Assembly: GCA_030770535.1 (NCBI GenBank)
Contig: JASVEC010000017.1
Location: forward strand, 806,001-870,000
Direction of reading: 5' to 3'
DNA from: Batkoa obscura
Lineage: Eukaryota; Entomophthoromycota; Entomophthoromycetes; Entomophthorales; Batkoaceae
DNA length: 64,000 nt
This document shows, in pieces, positions 59,857-64,000 of this stretch; positions within the stretch are counted from its first letter, which is position 1; the number at the start of each line of letters is the position of its first letter. The position numbers and the translations under genes were made by a program. The notes beneath the pieces were generated by a model that saw only the letters and a program-made list of their open reading frames with translations, made no database searches and was not told the DNA's origin.

Positions 59857-62800
59857 ATGTTTCCTCTCGATTTGGAAACAGAAGAGCAATCAAAACAAAG
59901 ATCGAATAATCAAATAGAGGAGGAAGACGATGATGTATTTGAGATAGAAGAAAATCCTCTAGAGTCAACTTATGTTCAGGAAGAATATGAACAACCGATG
60001 CAAGTTCGAAGAATTATAAATAGTGAAAACAATTCAGATGACAGCACCAACAGCTCACAGCTAAATGCTCGTCTAAGAGCTCATACTCCCTTATCTGGAG
60101 TTTCAGCTGATTTTGATCTCAATAGGTCACTCAACTTTGGAACCATAGACGAAGGAAGGTACTTCCAATATGCTCCATCTTCTGAGTCATTACTAGCTAA
60201 GCTAGAAAACAGAAAATTCACTAGAACAGGATCTGGGTCCTTATCTAAATCAAATTCTTGGAATGGTGGATTAAGTTCTTATCCCACTTTACCTGGTGTT
60301 GAACCTACTGACCCAGACAATGACCCTTCCTTCCCAGCTTGGTCATTAGAGAAAGGTGCCCCTTTATCATCCGAGGATATTTATGGTGTGTTTGTACTCT
60401 TAAGGAGTCGATTTGGTTTCCAATTGGATAACTTAGAAAACACATACGAAGCAATGATGACGATGCTTGATTCAAGGGCGTCACGTATGCCACCTACTCT
60501 AGCCCTTACAACCCTTCATGCCGATTATATTGGTGGAGAATATGCGAATTACAGGAAGTGGTTGTTCTGTACCCAACTTCATCAAGATGGTTATGAACCA
60601 CTTGTCAATGAGACTGAAGAAGAAGAAAACAACGACAAACAAACTAAAGCTAGAAATGAGGCTAAGATCCGTTCTCGCTGGAGACGTAGGATGGATAAGT
60701 TAGCACCTGAAAAGAAAGTTTTACAGATTGCGTTATATTTGTTGATTTGGGGTGAAGGACTCACCCTTCGTTACTCACCAGAATGTCTATGTTTTATATT
60801 CAAAATATGCTTGGATGCAACTAATGAACTAAATCCTGAATCTCAATATCAAGTCAATGAAGGAGAATTTTTACGAAAAGTAGTTACGCCGCTTTATCAA
60901 TTCGTTAGGGATCAATCCTTTGAAAAAATCAATGGAAAGTATTTTAAGAGAGAAAGAGATCATGCTAACACCATTGGTTATGATGATGTTAATGAACTAT
61001 TTTGGTCTAAAAGTGGTATTGAGCGTATAGTACTTGAAGATAAAACCAAATTGATTGATTTGCCGTATGATCAACGTTTTGAAAATATTGAAAAAGTAGT
61101 ATGGAAAAAAGCGTTTTATAAAACTTATAAAGAACGTCGTACATGCCTTCATTTGCTCACCAATTTCAATCGTATCTGGGTATTCCACTTTGTTATGTTT
61201 TATTATTATTTATTCGCAAACGCTACTTTCATTTATGAATATTATACTGAAGATCCTAAAAAACCAGATCCAGATGATATTCCAATGAGATTATCCGTTA
61301 CTGCTTTAGGTGGTGGTCTTGGATGTCTTATTACCATCTTTTCTAGTATTTGTGAATTATTTTTTATACCTTCAAGTGCAAAAAACATTCGTAAAATATC
61401 TTTCAGAATATTTTGCCTCTTTTGTTTAGCTGTGCTTTGTATTGGTCCTATCTTCTATATAGCATTAGTTGATAGAAGAAATACTATCGCTTTAATTCTT
61501 TCTATAGTTCAACTTATAGTTTCTGTTATTGTAACTTGTGTTATATCCATCACACCCTCAGCTTCATTATTTGTATATAATGGTAAACGTGAAGAAAATG
61601 GAGGCGATTCTGGGCTTACTAACCGCTCTTTTACTGCTAATTTCCCAGAATTAAAATGGCAAGATCGATTTGTTTCAATAAGTATGTGGTCCTTAATTTT
61701 CATCTGTAAATTGATTGAATCGTATCTGTTCCTTGCGCTTTCATTTAAAGATCCGTTTAGAAGTATGGCTGAAGTAGATCTTTCAGATTGCTCTGATGGT
61801 TTATTAGGCGATATGGTTTGTAAACACATGGGTTACATTATCCTTGCGATTATGACGTTTTTAGATTTAATTCTTTTCTTCCTTGATACCTATTTCTGGT
61901 ATATTGTATGGAATTCTATCTTTTCAGTTGCACTTTCATTTTATTTAGGTATTTCAATTTTAAGCCCTTGGAAAAATATCTTTTCACGTTTACCCAAACG
62001 TATTCATGCCAAGATATTAGCCAGTAGTGAAATGGAAATTAAATATAAGCCAAAGTTTTTAACTTCTCAAATTTGGAATTCTATTATTGTTTCTATGTAT
62101 AGAGATCATTTATTATCTATTGATCATTTACAAAGACTTTTATTCCAGCAAGTGGCTGGTGAACAAGAAGGAAAACGTACTCTTAAACCACCTACCTTTT
62201 TCGTAGCTCAAGAAGATCAATCTTTAAATGCTGAATTTTATCCACCAGGAAGTGAAGCTGATCGTCGTATCTCTTTCTTTGCACAAAGTTTATCAACTGT
62301 ATTACCAGAACCTGTATCAGTTGAAAGAATGCCTTCATTCACTGTATTAACTCCACATTACGGTGAAAAGATTCTTCTCACATTAAGAGAAATCATTCGT
62401 GAAGAAGATCGTCAAACTAGAGTTACTTTACTTGAATACCTTAAGTCTTTACATTCATTTGAATGGATGAACTTTATCAACGATACCAAGGTATTAGAAG
62501 AAGAAAATACAGTTTATACTGATGAAGATCCACCATCATCTATAAGATCATTTTCAGGTTATTCTGCTGATGAAAAATCTGAAATTGACGATTTACCACT
62601 TTATTATATTGGGTTTAAGTCAGCTTCACCAGAATATGTCCTTCGTACTAGAATTTGGGCTTCTTTAAGATCCCAAACCCTTTATCGTACTATTTCTGGA
62701 TTTATGAATTATGCACGTGCCATTAAAGCTTTATATCGAGTTGAGAACCCAGATATGGTCAAATTATATTCTGGGCATGGTAATATGTTGGAAAGAAAAA

Positions 62801-64000
62801 TTGATATAATGGTACGTAGAAAATTCCGATTTTTAATTTCTATGCAAAGATATTGTAGCTTTACAGCCGCTGAAAAAGAGGATGTAGAATTTTTACTTAA
62901 AGCTTACCCAGATTTGCAAATTGCTTATCTATTAGAAACAACCAAAGAAACCGAAGCTGGACCAGAAATTCAATATTTCAGTTGTTTAATCGATGGTCAT
63001 TGTGAAAAACTTGAAGATGGTTCAAGAAAACCTAGGTATATGATTGAACTACCTGGTCATCCTATCCTTGGTGATGGTAAAGCTGATAATCAAAATCATT
63101 CCATTATATTTACACGTGGTGAATACATTCAATTAATCGATGCTAATCAAGATAATTATCTTGAAGAAGCTATGAAGATTCGTAATATTCTAGCTGAATT
63201 CGAAGGGTTTGAAGTAGATTCTTCCATTTCACCTTATTCTGGGCATGCAAAAGATCATTATAAACCGCCAGTTGCTATTGTAGGAGCAAGAGAATATATT
63301 TTTTCAGAAAATATTGGTGTATTAGGAGATGTTGCTGCTGGTAAAGAACAAACATTTGGTACCATGACACAGCGTATTATGGCTAAAATTGGTGGTAAGC
63401 TTCATTATGGTCATCCCGATTTCTTAAATTCTATCTTTATGAATACTCGTGGTGGTGTAAGTAAAGCTCAAAAAGGTTTACATCTCAATGAAGATATTTA
63501 TGCTGGTATGAATGCTTTCCAAAGAGGTGGTAGAATTAAGCATATTGAATACTACCAATGTGGTAAAGGTCGTGATCTTGGATTTTCTTCTATTTTATCC
63601 TTTAATACTAAGATCGGTACTGGTATGGGTGAACAAATACTTTCTAGAGAACAATATTACCTTGGTACTCAACTTCCTTTAGATCGATTCTTAACCTTTT
63701 ATTACGCTCATCCTGGTTTCCATGTTAATAATGTTATGATTACGATTGCTACTCAATTACTTATGGTAGTCTTACTTGGTCTTGGTAGTTTGTACGTTAC
63801 CAACGAAAATATTTGTGAACAAAATGAAGATCTTACAGCAGCCCCTAAACCAACTGGATGTTTCAATGTATGGCCTATTTTAAGTTGGATTGTAGCTACC
63901 ATTATCTCCATCTTTATTGTATTTGCTATTTCTTACCTTCCCTTCTTTTTACAAGTATTTAGTGAACAAGGGTTTACACGTACTCTATTAAGACTTGGAA
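59857..64000 (+). CDS. FKS1: 1,3-beta-glucan synthase catalytic subunit (GT48), 5' part
   Basis: Plasma-membrane enzyme that makes 1,3-beta-glucan from UDP-glucose under Rho1 control. One open frame from ATG 59857 to the window edge, 1381 codons visible of an expected 1800-1900; no intron seen. Order: acidic cytosolic N-terminus; FKS1 domain (SSEDIYGVFVLLRSRFGF, LYLLIWGEGLTLRYSPE); a first group of membrane helices from about residue 430 (WVFHFVMFYYYLFANATFIY onward); the large cytosolic catalytic domain (PSFTVLTPHYGEKILLTLRE, YEAR-like segments, GREYIFSENIGVLGD-type motif read as GAREYIFSENIGVLGDVAAG, KIGGKLHYGHPDFLN, GGVSKAQKGLHLNEDIYAGM, QCGKGRDLGF); then the start of the second membrane group. 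Its codon use is more GC-rich than the surroundings. The 3' end is outside the window. Confidence 0.97.
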   Translation, partial: MFPLDLETEEQSKQRSNNQIEEEDDDVFEIEENPLESTYVQEEYEQPMQVRRIINSENNSDDSTNSSQLNARLRAHTPLSGVSADFDLNRSLNFGTIDEGRYFQYAPSSESLLAKLENRKFTRTGSGSLSKSNSWNGGLSSYPTLPGVEPTDPDNDPSFPAWSLEKGAPLSSEDIYGVFVLLRSRFGFQLDNLENTYEAMMTMLDSRASRMPPTLALTTLHADYIGGEYANYRKWLFCTQLHQDGYEPLVNETEEEENNDKQTKARNEAKIRSRWRRRMDKLAPEKKVLQIALYLLIWGEGLTLRYSPECLCFIFKICLDATNELNPESQYQVNEGEFLRKVVTPLYQFVRDQSFEKINGKYFKRERDHANTIGYDDVNELFWSKSGIERIVLEDKTKLIDLPYDQRFENIEKVVWKKAFYKTYKERRTCLHLLTNFNRIWVFHFVMFYYYLFANATFIYEYYTEDPKKPDPDDIPMRLSVTALGGGLGCLITIFSSICELFFIPSSAKNIRKISFRIFCLFCLAVLCIGPIFYIALVDRRNTIALILSIVQLIVSVIVTCVISITPSASLFVYNGKREENGGDSGLTNRSFTANFPELKWQDRFVSISMWSLIFICKLIESYLFLALSFKDPFRSMAEVDLSDCSDGLLGDMVCKHMGYIILAIMTFLDLILFFLDTYFWYIVWNSIFSVALSFYLGISILSPWKNIFSRLPKRIHAKILASSEMEIKYKPKFLTSQIWNSIIVSMYRDHLLSIDHLQRLLFQQVAGEQEGKRTLKPPTFFVAQEDQSLNAEFYPPGSEADRRISFFAQSLSTVLPEPVSVERMPSFTVLTPHYGEKILLTLREIIREEDRQTRVTLLEYLKSLHSFEWMNFINDTKVLEEENTVYTDEDPPSSIRSFSGYSADEKSEIDDLPLYYIGFKSASPEYVLRTRIWASLRSQTLYRTISGFMNYARAIKALYRVENPDMVKLYSGHGNMLERKIDIMVRRKFRFLISMQRYCSFTAAEKEDVEFLLKAYPDLQIAYLLETTKETEAGPEIQYFSCLIDGHCEKLEDGSRKPRYMIELPGHPILGDGKADNQNHSIIFTRGEYIQLIDANQDNYLEEAMKIRNILAEFEGFEVDSSISPYSGHAKDHYKPPVAIVGAREYIFSENIGVLGDVAAGKEQTFGTMTQRIMAKIGGKLHYGHPDFLNSIFMNTRGGVSKAQKGLHLNEDIYAGMNAFQRGGRIKHIEYYQCGKGRDLGFSSILSFNTKIGTGMGEQILSREQYYLGTQLPLDRFLTFYYAHPGFHVNNVMITIATQLLMVVLLGLGSLYVTNENICEQNEDLTAAPKPTGCFNVWPILSWIVATIISIFIVFAISYLPFFLQVFSEQGFTRTLLRLG

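Overview
This window looks like nuclear DNA of an early-diverging (non-Dikarya) fungus. The genes carry many short introns (about 45-70 bp, GT...AG). The conserved set is fungal: FKS1 glucan synthase, a ROM2-type RhoGEF with CNH domain, PSD1, IES6, PKR1, TVP15, PTC2, MetAP2, a patatin-type TGL and a proteinase-K-like subtilisin. Non-coding DNA is extremely AT-rich. One intron, in an inositol polyphosphate multikinase, has the full signature of a minor-spliceosome (U12) AT-AC intron; most ascomycetes have lost that machinery, while several Mucoromycota-grade lineages keep it. I would guess Mucoromycota/Glomeromycotina or Zoopagomycota but cannot name a genus. I saw no tRNA, rRNA, CRISPR array, retrovirus-like or other virus-like element.

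Layout. 0-5.3 kb: one small unknown membrane-protein gene between two copies of a transposon terminus, then a roughly 3.5-kb decayed DNA transposon with other small elements inserted in it. 5.3-9.9 kb: a tandem pair of questin-oxidase-like (DUF4243) genes, with a decayed gene between them. 10.5-14.3 kb: two decayed F-box/LRR genes. 14.5-36.7 kb: a compact block of nine conserved genes, PSD1(-), IES6(-), oligopeptidase B(+), small RhoGEF(+), NPP1(+), ARG82/IPMK(+), patatin-like TGL(-), ROM2-like(+), RFC2(-). 36.8-45 kb: four more F-box genes, one intact. 46-64 kb: PTC2(+), MetAP2(+), subtilisin(-), PKR1(+), GH13 alpha-amylase(-), TVP15(-) and the first 1381 codons of FKS1(+), which runs off the window.

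Two repeat patterns organise the window. A roughly 105-bp MITE (called MITE-A here) occurs about 17 times plus fragments, always between genes or inside decayed ones; one insertion shows a TA target duplication. A roughly 600-bp, about 97-98% identical inverted repeat (F-box gene 5' end, promoter and one MITE-A) lies at 13.73-14.33 and 37.90-38.51 kb. It brackets the conserved block and could allow that block to invert.

Genes that bear on one process: ROM2-like RhoGEF, the small RhoGEF and FKS1 all belong to Rho1/cell-wall synthesis; PSD1, the TGL-like protein and IPMK are lipid and inositol-phosphate genes; TVP15 and PKR1 act in Golgi/ER and V-ATPase assembly. They do not form an operon-like unit. 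All exon coordinates were worked out by hand from splice signals, reading frame and family resemblance, with no transcript data.
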